This document shows, piece by piece, positions 1-6,085 of a stretch of DNA of 6,841 nucleotides. The stretch covers positions 1-6,841 of the forward strand of contig NZ_JAKJHX010000001.1 of assembly GCF_021648855.1 (NCBI RefSeq). Reading direction: 5' to 3'. Source of the stretch: Tychonema litorale BBK16 (GTDB taxonomy: Bacteria > Cyanobacteriota > Cyanobacteriia > Cyanobacteriales > Microcoleaceae). Made by a program: the position numbers and the translations under genes. A model generated the notes under the pieces. The model was not told the DNA's origin and ran no database searches. It worked only from the letters and a program-made list of their open reading frames with translations. Each line of letters begins with the position of its first letter. The first letter of the stretch is position 1.

Positions 1-3000
1 TCAAGGAAGATCGAGAATTAATTGAACTAGCAACGCTGAATTTAGACGCGGCAAGGCGAGCCAAAGATGCCACAGCTTATGTTTCCGCTTTGCAGTATTT
101 GACCGCAGGTATGGACGGTTTGACTAATGATATTTGGGATTCCCACTATGACTTAGCCTTTGCTTTGCATATGGAACGGGCAAATGTTGAGTATTTAAAC
201 GGCTATTTTGAAAAATCAGAAGGATTTATCAATATAACTTTACAAAAAGCCCGATCGCCTTTAGAGAAAGTAGAAATTTACAACCTGCTGATCGTACAGT
301 ACACCCTGCGCGCCAAGTACGAGGATGCAGTCAAAGCTGGCATCAAAGCCTTGAACTTGCTGGGAATCGATTTACCCCTAGATGGGCTGCAAACCGTAAT
401 TTCTGAAGAATTTGAAGCAGCAAAGAACAGTTTAGCCGATCGCGAAATTGCTTCCTTAATCAACGCCCCCGAAATGACTGTCCCCGACAAAAAAGTCGCA
501 GTTAAATTAATCACAAACTTGCTAACATCCGCGTACCTCAACAACCCAGATTTGTGGAAAGTCAGCGTATTAAAAGGACTTAATCTTTCTCTCAAATACG
601 GTTTGGTTCCCGAAGCATCTCTGTGCTATGCAGGTTATGGTATGTTCTTGAATGCCGTTTCTGGAGATTACAAAACCGCCTATCAATTTGCCATGCTATC
701 GCTAAATTTGAGCGAAAAGTCAGGGAATTTGGGTCTAAAATGTCGAGCCTGTTCGTCACTGGTCAGTATTTTTCATTACTGGTTTAATCATATCAAAGAA
801 GCCTACGCAATTAGTAATGAAGGATATCAAGCTGCTTTAGAATCTGGGGATTTAGAATATGCAGGCTATATTCTGTCCAACCGCATAGCAAATTATTTCT
901 TTCAAGGTAGAGACATCGCCCAAGTGCTCGCAGATACAAAAGGATATTTGCAATTTAGCCAAAAAACCAAAAATCAACTGGTAACTGATACATTATTAGG
1001 AGTTGAGTTAATCCTTCGCAACCTCAGTAAACTAACTACTGATAAACTGGTCTTTGAGAACGAAGAAATTACCGAACTTGAGTATGTATACAATTGTCAA
1101 GCACATCAAAACTTGTACTCGCTCTGCCTGTATCAGATTCGCAAATGCCAGGTATTGTACTTGTATGGTCACTACAAAGAAGCATTGGAATTGGCTCTAG
1201 AAGTGGAAAAACAGCTCTCATTTATTACAGGAGCCATTCCAGCGACAGAATGGAATTTTTACTTTTCTTTAGTCCTGATTGCTGTTTATCCAAATGTTTC
1301 AAAACCTGAGCAAACCCTATACTTAGAGAAATTAGAAAAAAATCAAAAACAAATGAAAATTTGGGCAGAAAACTGTCCAGAAAATTTCCTCCATAAGCAC
1401 GTTTTAGTACAAGCAGAAATAGCCAGAATTTCCAAAAAAGACTCAGAAGCTGTAGAGTTATACGACTTCGCCATAACTTTAGCTCAAGACAATGAGTTTG
1501 TCCAAAATGAAGCGTTGGGTCATGAATTAGCGGCCAAATTTTGGTTAAATAAAGGCAAATATCAATATGCCAAAATCCACTTGCGCGATGCTCATTCATG
1601 CTACCAACGCTGGGGTGCAGCCCGAAAAGTAGATGATTTAGAACTGAAATATCCACAGTTGCGCGAAATGACACCCCTCAACGGCAATTTTGCGCTAAAC
1701 CAAACTACCACAACTATTCATACTTCTACTGGTAGCGATGCGAGGGCGCTGGATTTAGCAACGGTAATGAAAGCATCTCTGGCGATTTCAAGCGAAATTG
1801 TCCTCGATAAATTGCTAGCTTCTTTGATGAGAATATCGCTGGAAAATGCAGGTGCTCAATTAGGTTTTCTGATTTTAGTTAAAGATGGCAAACTTTTAAT
1901 TTTAGCGAAAGCCTCAGTATTTGAGGAAGATGTAGCGATGTTGCCCTTTACTCCTCTTGAAGAAAGTCAGGATTTACCTGTGACGGTGATTAATTATGTA
2001 GAAAGGACTCGCTTGGATTTGGTTTTGAGCAATGCTGCGGCTGAGGGACTGTTCACCGCAGATCCTTATGTCGCCAAACATCAACTCCAATCTATTTTGT
2101 GTACTCCGATTGTGAATCGAGGCAAACTAATCGGCATTCTTTATTTGGAAAACAATTTAACTATTGGAGCATTCACTCCTCACAGATTGGAAGTTTTAAG
2201 GTTGCTTTCTTCCCAAGTTGCTATTTCTTTAGAAAATGCTTTGCTTTATAATTCAGTGGAACAGAAAGTGCAAGAACGGACGCAGGAGTTGAATGAAAAG
2301 AATGAGAGTTTAGAACAAACTTTGCGAGAGCTAAAATCAACTCAAGCTCAACTGATTCAAACAGAAAAAATGTCTAGTTTGGGGCAAATGGTGGCGGGGG
2401 TGGCTCACGAGATTAATAACCCTGTAAGTTTCATCTACGGCAATCTTACGCCAGCGAGCGAATATGTCCAAGATTTGTTGAAATTGATTGAGCTTTACCA
2501 GCAGCACTATCCCGAACCGAGTGATGAGATTGTCGATGAGATAGAAACAATTGAACTGGAATTTTTGATTGGAGATTTGCAAAAGCTGCTGGATTCAATG
2601 AAAGTGGGGGCTGAAAGAATCCGGGATATTGTGTTGAGTTTACGGAATTTCTCGCGCCTCGATGAAGCACAAATGAAGTCGGTGGATATCCATCAAGGTA
2701 TTGACAGTACGGTGATGCTGTTGCAGCCGCGCCTAAGAAAAGAGGGCGGGCGTTTGGGAATTGAGTTGATTAAAAATTACGCGCAGTTGCCGTTAATTAC
2801 TTGTTATGCGTCGCAGTTGAATCAGGTGTTTATGAATATCTTGACAAATGCGATTGATGCGTTGTTGTCGGTAAGGGATTGTCCAGAACAGTATGAACAA
2901 AAGCCTACTATTACGATCGCAACGGAGGTGACTGAACGGCATTCTGTGATTATTAGAATGGCGGATACTGGGCCAGGGATGAGTGCTGAAGTGCTGCACA

Positions 3001-3179
3001 AGATATTTGACCCGTTTTTTACTACTAAGCCGGTGGGTTCTGGTACTGGTTTGGGGCTGTCTATTTCGCACTCGATTGTTGTTAGTTCTCACGGTGGTCA
3101 ATTTAGTTGTGTTTCTGCACCGGGAGAGGGGAGTGAGTTTATTATTGAAATTCCGATCGCGCCTCGGCAGGTTTTGTAA
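1..3179 (+). CDS. C-terminal part of a giant multidomain sensor protein: TPR-like region, GAF and histidine kinase (5' truncated)
   Basis: The frame is open from the first full codon at position 3 to the TAA at 3177-3179, with no credible start, so the N-terminus lies outside the window. A TTG at 90 is in frame, but the residues before it (KEDRELIELATLNLDAARRA) read as continuous protein. Order seen: a long helical, TPR-like repeat region (about 3-1700); a GAF domain (about 1749-2240, beginning LDLATVMKAS); a coiled-coil linker rich in E, Q and L; then a histidine kinase core. The H-box is VAHEINNP with the phospho-acceptor His codon at 2406-2408. The N-box NQVFMNILTNAIDAL is at 2820-2864, the G1 box DTGPGMS at about 2964, the F-box IFDPFFTT after it, and the G2 box GTGLGLSIS from 3042. 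The helical hairpin after the H-box carries an acidic insertion. All catalytic boxes look intact. In cyanobacteria this C-terminal layout usually follows an N-terminal Ser/Thr kinase domain and a STAND/AAA ATPase domain; that part is inferred. No receiver domain follows. The input signal is unknown. Confidence 0.92.
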   Translation, partial: KEDRELIELATLNLDAARRAKDATAYVSALQYLTAGMDGLTNDIWDSHYDLAFALHMERANVEYLNGYFEKSEGFINITLQKARSPLEKVEIYNLLIVQYTLRAKYEDAVKAGIKALNLLGIDLPLDGLQTVISEEFEAAKNSLADREIASLINAPEMTVPDKKVAVKLITNLLTSAYLNNPDLWKVSVLKGLNLSLKYGLVPEASLCYAGYGMFLNAVSGDYKTAYQFAMLSLNLSEKSGNLGLKCRACSSLVSIFHYWFNHIKEAYAISNEGYQAALESGDLEYAGYILSNRIANYFFQGRDIAQVLADTKGYLQFSQKTKNQLVTDTLLGVELILRNLSKLTTDKLVFENEEITELEYVYNCQAHQNLYSLCLYQIRKCQVLYLYGHYKEALELALEVEKQLSFITGAIPATEWNFYFSLVLIAVYPNVSKPEQTLYLEKLEKNQKQMKIWAENCPENFLHKHVLVQAEIARISKKDSEAVELYDFAITLAQDNEFVQNEALGHELAAKFWLNKGKYQYAKIHLRDAHSCYQRWGAARKVDDLELKYPQLREMTPLNGNFALNQTTTTIHTSTGSDARALDLATVMKASLAISSEIVLDKLLASLMRISLENAGAQLGFLILVKDGKLLILAKASVFEEDVAMLPFTPLEESQDLPVTVINYVERTRLDLVLSNAAAEGLFTADPYVAKHQLQSILCTPIVNRGKLIGILYLENNLTIGAFTPHRLEVLRLLSSQVAISLENALLYNSVEQKVQERTQELNEKNESLEQTLRELKSTQAQLIQTEKMSSLGQMVAGVAHEINNPVSFIYGNLTPASEYVQDLLKLIELYQQHYPEPSDEIVDEIETIELEFLIGDLQKLLDSMKVGAERIRDIVLSLRNFSRLDEAQMKSVDIHQGIDSTVMLLQPRLRKEGGRLGIELIKNYAQLPLITCYASQLNQVFMNILTNAIDALLSVRDCPEQYEQKPTITIATEVTERHSVIIRMADTGPGMSAEVLHKIFDPFFTTKPVGSGTGLGLSISHSIVVSSHGGQFSCVSAPGEGSEFIIEIPIAPRQVL

Positions 3180-3207
3180 GGAAGGAAAGAAAGACGGGGC
3201 GAATATA

Positions 3208-3271
3208 GTAAGGTGCGTCGCCTTAGAGAATCTGCAAGTTTCATTTTTCATCCTAGGGCGACGCACCCTAC
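3208..3271. repeat. Inverted repeat with 19-bp arms (dispersed-repeat or MITE-like), possible bidirectional terminator
   Basis: The left arm is 3208-3226 (GTAAGGTGCGTCGCCTTAG) and the right arm is 3253-3271 (CTAGGGCGACGCACCCTAC). The arms are reverse complements except at two positions, one of which would be a G-U pair in RNA. The loop is 26 nt. The element lies between the convergent ends of the histidine kinase and phosphotransferase genes, so a terminator role is plausible, but no T-tract follows immediately. The GGTGCGTCGCC core with GTA/TAC ends resembles dispersed palindromic elements that I recall as common in Oscillatoriales genomes. That copy number is recalled, not measured. Confidence 0.75.
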
Positions 3272-3320
3272 AATTTAGCACTAGACTAGAATGACCAAAA
3301 AATGGCGATCACATTTGATA

Positions 3321-3338
3321 GAAAAAGTGGAAAAAGTG
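3321..3338. repeat. Perfect 9-bp tandem duplication
   Basis: GAAAAAGTG occurs twice in a row (3321-3329 and 3330-3338) in the convergent spacer. It is immediately followed by a CGATCG core. This looks like local slippage; no function is evident. Confidence 0.6.
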
Positions 3339-3360
3339 CGATCGGCAACATTCTAATAAT

Positions 3361-3380
3361 GAATGAAAATGAATGAAAAT
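3361..3380. repeat. Perfect 10-bp tandem duplication touching the phosphotransferase stop codon
   Basis: GAATGAAAAT is present twice in a row (3361-3370 and 3371-3380). The last base of the second copy is the first plus-strand base of the phosphotransferase TAA (complement at 3380-3382). The duplication therefore abuts the gene end without changing the protein. Confidence 0.6.
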
Positions 3381-4399
3381 TAGGCGACACCCAGCGCATC
3401 CAGCAGTCTCCTTTGATTTGATTCAAGCCACGTTTCAAATCTCAGCGTCTCCATAACTGCATCTACTATTTGCTGACGATTTCCCTTTCCTTCAAGTAAC
3501 CTGCCTGTCCAGTAAATTAGCGAACTGGCGCGTTGCAACTTCCATACTGCAATTACAGCCTTCATTTCTGCCACAGTCAGGGAAGAACAAGTTCGATAAC
3601 CCGTACTGAAGGCTTGCACAATCTCCTCGAATCGATCGTCCTTCCACGGAAAGGACGCAAACTGATCTAAGCTACTGAGATAATCCAAAAGCCGCAAATC
3701 GCGCGTGGCGAACTCAAAATCTAAAATCCCAACGACGCGATCGTTTTCAACAAGAATATTCGGTGTAATATAATCCGCATGAATGGTTTGGATAGGAAGC
3801 GTTGCGTAGAGTTGAGGGGCGGCTTCGATCGCCTCACTCAACAGTTGACTAAAGCGCTCCTGTTCTTCCAATCCTAGACTCAAAATTTGCACAACAGTTA
3901 AGGGATCGCTCACTTGTGGATGAATCCGATCTAACGCTCCCCAAAATGGCAATCTTGCGAATTTACCCTGCGGATCAAACTTGGCAAGCTGATGATGCAA
4001 CTTCGCTAAGACAAAGCCAGCCGATTGAATTTGGTTAAGGTTTTGCCGATTCATAGCTTGTCCGACTATCCGAGGAAATAAAGCAGCATTGAGCGATCGA
4101 CCATCAGCTTCAACTAGAATGAAAGTCTCACCAGAAGTAGTACGGATTGGTACTGGAATCGCAAAAGAGAAATCAGTGGATTGCAAGAAGGTGAGCAATG
4201 AATGTTCGTATTGAATCTGGACAGTTTCAGTGGTTGCTGCGTAAAGTTTCAAAACAAACCGATTGTCTGGTGTGTAAACAAAATAGGTTGCCTGACTTGA
4301 ACCTTGCGCTGTCGGTTCAAACGTCGCCTCAGCCAGAAATGACCAATGATTAGAAATGACTTGTTTTACCGATTCTGAAGGGCTAGGATTATTCTGCAT
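3380..4399 (-). CDS. APH-fold phosphotransferase (aminoglycoside phosphotransferase / homoserine kinase type II-like)
   Basis: This is a cytoplasmic ATP-dependent small-molecule kinase of the APH/choline kinase superfamily; no signal peptide or membrane segment is seen. The N-lobe carries the ATP-binding lysine in FVLKLY. The catalytic loop is HADYITPNIL, with the His codon at 3779-3781; it supplies the catalytic Asp and the metal-binding Asn. The second metal site is the following GILDFEFA. In this family the loop is usually HGDxxxxN, so the Ala after His is a mild variation. About 339 residues is normal for the family. I chose the ATG at 4397-4399 because GAGAG lies 5 nt upstream of it. The alternative ATG at 4409-4411 would add four residues (MRAN) but has its purine run directly abutting the codon. 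The gene starts 48 bp after the rph stop (36 bp with the longer start), so co-transcription with rph is likely. The substrate is unknown: homoserine, an amino sugar or choline-like compound are all possible, and antibiotic resistance should not be assumed. Confidence 0.85.
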   Translation of the reverse strand: MQNNPSPSESVKQVISNHWSFLAEATFEPTAQGSSQATYFVYTPDNRFVLKLYAATTETVQIQYEHSLLTFLQSTDFSFAIPVPIRTTSGETFILVEADGRSLNAALFPRIVGQAMNRQNLNQIQSAGFVLAKLHHQLAKFDPQGKFARLPFWGALDRIHPQVSDPLTVVQILSLGLEEQERFSQLLSEAIEAAPQLYATLPIQTIHADYITPNILVENDRVVGILDFEFATRDLRLLDYLSSLDQFASFPWKDDRFEEIVQAFSTGYRTCSSLTVAEMKAVIAVWKLQRASSLIYWTGRLLEGKGNRQQIVDAVMETLRFETWLESNQRRLLDALGVA

Positions 4400-4447
4400 A
4401 TTTGCTCTCATCCCTTGCTAGTGGCTGAAAATAGATATGACTGATGA

Positions 4448-5167
4448 CTACTCACCCAAAGCCTGCCGCTGAGCCTCCAACAATTCCTGAATCCCAGTTT
4501 CTGCCAAATCCAAAATTTGATTCAACTGACTCCGACTAAAACTTCCTTCCTCCGCAGTTCCCTGAATTTCAATAATATTCAAATCCCCATTCATCACCAC
4601 ATTACAATCAATTTCCGCCGCCACATCTTCCAGATAATTCAAATCTAAAAACAATTCTCCTTCCAAAAGTCCCACAGACACCGCCGCCACTTGGCGAATC
4701 AAAGGAGACCGCACTAAATCACCTTTTTGCACCAACTTATTCAAAGCATCAGCCACAGCCACAAACGCACCATTGATAGAAGTCGTGCGAGTCCCAGCAT
4801 CCGCTTGCAAAACATCAGCATCGACCAGAATCGTTCGCTCTCCTAATAGTTCCATATCCAAGCACGATCGCAAACTCCGGCCAATCAACCGCTGAATCTC
4901 TTGAGTGCGCCCCGATAACTTCATAAATTCCCGCTCTTGTCGCTGCGGCGTAGAGCCTGGTAACATTCGATACTCCGCAGTCAGCCAACCTTTGCCAGTA
5001 TTCTCCAGAAACTTAGGCACTCCCGGCTTAATCGTAACGCTGCACAGTACCTGAGTATCGCCGCTTTTTGCGAGCACTGAACCGCTGGCAAATTTGTTGA
5101 ATTCGCGATCGAAACTAATCGGACGAAGTTGATTTGGCTGTCTGCCATCGGCACGTTTTATAGACAT
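4448..5167 (-). CDS. rph: Ribonuclease PH (tRNA nucleotidyltransferase)
   Basis: RNase PH is a phosphorolytic 3'-5' exoribonuclease. It removes nucleotides from tRNA precursor 3' ends using inorganic phosphate and releases nucleoside diphosphates; it works as a cytoplasmic hexameric ring. The 239-residue length matches the family (about 240). Visible hallmarks are the N-terminal [13 protein letters not shown], the ring-interface and RNA-contact region around R87 ([17 protein letters not shown]), the phosphate-binding [10 protein letters not shown] (G125, T126, R127) and the metal/catalytic segment [18 protein letters not shown] with D181 and D187. All key residues appear intact, so the enzyme should be active, unlike the frameshifted rph of E. 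coli K-12. The start is the ATG at 5165-5167 giving MSIKRADGR; no clear Shine-Dalgarno precedes it, which is common in cyanobacteria. It lies downstream of the NMP kinase gene and upstream of the phosphotransferase gene on the same strand. Confidence 0.97.
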   Translation of the reverse strand: MSIKRADGRQPNQLRPISFDREFNKFASGSVLAKSGDTQVLCSVTIKPGVPKFLENTGKGWLTAEYRMLPGSTPQRQEREFMKLSGRTQEIQRLIGRSLRSCLDMELLGERTILVDADVLQADAGTRTTSINGAFVAVADALNKLVQKGDLVRSPLIRQVAAVSVGLLEGELFLDLNYLEDVAAEIDCNVVMNGDLNIIEIQGTAEEGSFSRSQLNQILDLAETGIQELLEAQRQALGE

Positions 5168-5170
5168 AAG

Positions 5171-5213
5171 TTATTTGTGATTTGTGACTTTTTATTTATT
5201 ATTTGTTATTTGT
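5171..5213. repeat. Degenerate AT-rich heptamer repeats in front of rph
   Basis: Read on the rph strand, the leader is a run of imperfect CAAATAA / TAAATAA / CACAAAT units reaching to within a few bases of the rph ATG. This resembles the short tandemly repeated repetitive (STRR) heptamers known from cyanobacteria. It leaves little room for a conventional ribosome binding site. Confidence 0.55.
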
Positions 5214-5230
5214 AACACTCAACAAATAAC
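5205..5230. repeat. Perfect 9-bp inverted repeat, 8-nt loop
   Basis: GTTATTTGT (5205-5213) and ACAAATAAC (5222-5230) are exact reverse complements around an 8-nt loop. The stem is AT-rich and therefore weak, and no T-tract follows on the minus strand, so it is not a convincing intrinsic terminator. It lies between the NMP kinase and rph genes and could fold in a read-through transcript. Confidence 0.55.
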
Positions 5231-5253
5231 GGCTACTGTCAACTAGCAACTGA

Positions 5254-5276
5254 CCCTTCGACTACGCTCAGGGAAC
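5254..5276. repeat. Dispersed REP-like element, copy 1
   Basis: This 23-bp element (CCCTTCGACTACGCTCAGGG plus AAC) is the reverse complement, with one mismatch, of the copy at 6641-6663. Each copy has CCCT/AGGG ends able to pair, plus an inner CG/CG pair. Here it interrupts heptamer-like CAACTGAC sequence in the NMP kinase-rph spacer. I recall very similar sequences (CCCTGAGCGNAGTCGAAGGG) as frequent in cyanobacterial and some other bacterial genomes. Confidence 0.75.
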
Positions 5277-5296
5277 GCAACTGACTACTGCCAACT

Positions 5297-5320
5297 AACT
5301 ATTAACTATTAACTATTAAC
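5297..5320. repeat. Heptamer tandem repeat (AACTATT, 3.4 copies), STRR-like
   Basis: Three exact AACTATT units (5297-5303, 5304-5310, 5311-5317) are followed by a partial AAC. The tract overlaps the 3' end of the NMP kinase gene: its stop codon (complement of 5309-5311) and last three codons (V-N-S) lie within the repeat. Heptamer tandem repeats of this kind are a recognised feature of filamentous cyanobacteria. Confidence 0.8.
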
Positions 5321-5860
5321 AACTTTAAGAATATCTTGCTGCACTTGTTCTGGTGATTGATCGCCGTTGATAGTTAACAGTTTATTTCGATATTCATAGT
5401 AATCTAAAATCGGGAGAGTTTGCTCATAGAATAAATCGAGCCGGCGCTGCAAAATTTCTGGGCTATCATCCGATCGATCTCTTTCGATCGATCGACTCAA
5501 TAATACCTCATTCGGAACCTTCAACCAAATCGCCCAATCTAGCTCTTGTCCCAAATCTGAGAGCAAAAAATCTAACTCCTCACCTTGAAAAGCCGTTCGC
5601 GGATAGCCCTCCAACACCCAGCCATTAAAGACATCCCACAGCAACAATCGGCGACGAATGAATTGAATCATCGTTGCGTCAGGAACTAATTCCCCTGTTT
5701 CCACATAGGGCATCGCTAACTTGCCCAAATCTGTTTCAGAGACAATCGCCTCCCGCAAAATATCCCCCAAAGCCAGCAAAGGAATGCTCAAATGGTTGCA
5801 TAGTTCTTGTGCCTGAGTTCCCTTTCCTGCTCCTGGCCCTCCCAGAATTACCAATCTCAC
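5309..5860 (-). CDS. adk: Adenylate kinase-like nucleoside monophosphate kinase (short form, divergent)
   Basis: The gene predicts a cytoplasmic enzyme transferring phosphate from ATP to AMP (or another NMP) to balance adenine nucleotides. The P-loop GGPGAGKGTQ is complete (K13). R36 (GDILR), the TGELVPD segment and R88 (in GYPRT, usually GFPRT) are conserved in E. coli-like positions. The LID is the short form: R123, R127, R129 and D131-D132 occur in SRSIERDRSDD, with no zinc-finger-type insertion, giving 183 residues. Oddities: the AMP-site STGD motif is ALGD, so Thr31 of the E. coli enzyme is Leu here, and the usual Gly-Arg of the short LID is Glu-Arg. The start is a GTG at 5858-5860, supported by AGGAG 9 nt upstream. 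Cyanobacteria normally have a canonical adk in the ribosomal protein cluster, so this is probably a second paralogue; the symbol adk is therefore provisional. It heads a minus-strand series with rph and the phosphotransferase, but 141 bp of repeats separate it from rph. Confidence 0.88.
   Translation of the reverse strand: MRLVILGGPGAGKGTQAQELCNHLSIPLLALGDILREAIVSETDLGKLAMPYVETGELVPDATMIQFIRRRLLLWDVFNGWVLEGYPRTAFQGEELDFLLSDLGQELDWAIWLKVPNEVLLSRSIERDRSDDSPEILQRRLDLFYEQTLPILDYYEYRNKLLTINGDQSPEQVQQDILKVVNS
5471..5494. repeat. Clustered CGATCG cores inside the NMP kinase coding sequence
   Basis: Three overlapping or near-adjacent CGATCG cores (CGATCGAT at 5471-5478 and CGATCGATCG at 5485-5494, with one 6-nt gap) form an imperfect palindrome. 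They encode the arginine-rich short LID segment of the kinase (RSIERDRS). The core is that of the cyanobacterial HIP1 element. Confidence 0.7.
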
Positions 5861-5869
5861 TATGCTTTG

Positions 5870-5874
5870 CTCCT
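5870..5874 (-). promoter_or_regulatory. Shine-Dalgarno AGGAG that fixes the GTG start of the NMP kinase
   Basis: On the minus strand AGGAG is followed by 9 nt and then GTG (complement of 5858-5860). No in-frame ATG lies nearby that would retain the N-terminal RLVILGGPG strand and P-loop, so this site decides the start. Confidence 0.75.
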
Positions 5875-5929
5875 AGCGCTGCGACATTCAAAGTTTAACG
5901 GTTATTGTGAAAAATCGGGCAAAATGGCT

Positions 5930-5937
5930 GCGATCGC
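5930..5937. repeat. HIP1 octamer in the divergent intergenic region
   Basis: GCGATCGC is the complete highly iterated palindrome 1 of cyanobacteria. It sits between the divergent NMP kinase and CobO-like genes. A second full copy is at 6380-6387 within the CobO-like gene. Confidence 0.85.
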
Positions 5938-5980
5938 CACTACAGCTAACTTCTGATAACTGGTACATTTAGTGTTTGAT

Positions 5981-5995
5981 CCGATTTGCGATCGG
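5981..5995. promoter_or_regulatory. Small inverted repeat overlapping the putative -35
   Basis: CCGAT (5981-5985) and ATCGG (5991-5995) are reverse complements around the 5-nt TTGCG. The centre overlaps the putative -35 hexamer at 5986-5991. It could be an operator, but CGATCG-like sequence is common in this genome, so chance is quite possible. Confidence 0.25.
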
Positions 5996-6013
5996 CCAGG
6001 TACACTATATATT
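5986..6013 (+). promoter_or_regulatory. Putative sigma-70-type promoter for the CobO-like gene
   Basis: TTGCGA (5986-5991) and TATATT (6008-6013) are separated by 16 bp and lie about 72 bp upstream of the ATG at 6086. The -35 shares four of six bases with TTGACA and the -10 is close to TATAAT. This is pattern-based only; the remainder of the 225-bp divergent spacer (5861-6085) shows no RNA gene or other recognisable element apart from the HIP1 site. Confidence 0.45.
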
Positions 6014-6085
6014 GTCAAGCAGGTTTCTTCCATCTCAAAGTCGAAGCAGCCCTCAAGACTTAGTTGTTGATTAGATTATTGCCCT

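Noticed and set aside
1225..1674. 149-codon open frame on the minus strand opposite the helical region
   Set aside because: Hydrophobic-looking translation but fully antisense to the open signalling-protein frame, with no ribosome binding site or family resemblance.
2793..3281. Long open frame on the minus strand opposite the histidine kinase core
   Set aside because: It lies antisense to strongly conserved kinase boxes and its translation has a low-complexity, Arg/Thr/Asn-rich composition with no recognisable domain.
3291..3356. 21-codon ORF in the convergent spacer (ATG at 3291, TAA at 3354-3356; MTKKWRSHLIEKVEKVRSAT then F)
   Set aside because: Very short, no Shine-Dalgarno, lies just past an inverted repeat and over a 9-bp tandem duplication. 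Nothing supports translation.
3380..4399. Aminoglycoside resistance gene
   Set aside because: The APH fold covers many metabolic kinases. There is no resistance-type context, and the similarity does not point to a specific resistance enzyme.
5861..5960. Promoter for the NMP kinase on the minus strand (TTGCCC with TAAACT)
   Set aside because: The best pair has a 19-bp spacing and a poor -10; not strong enough to list as a feature.
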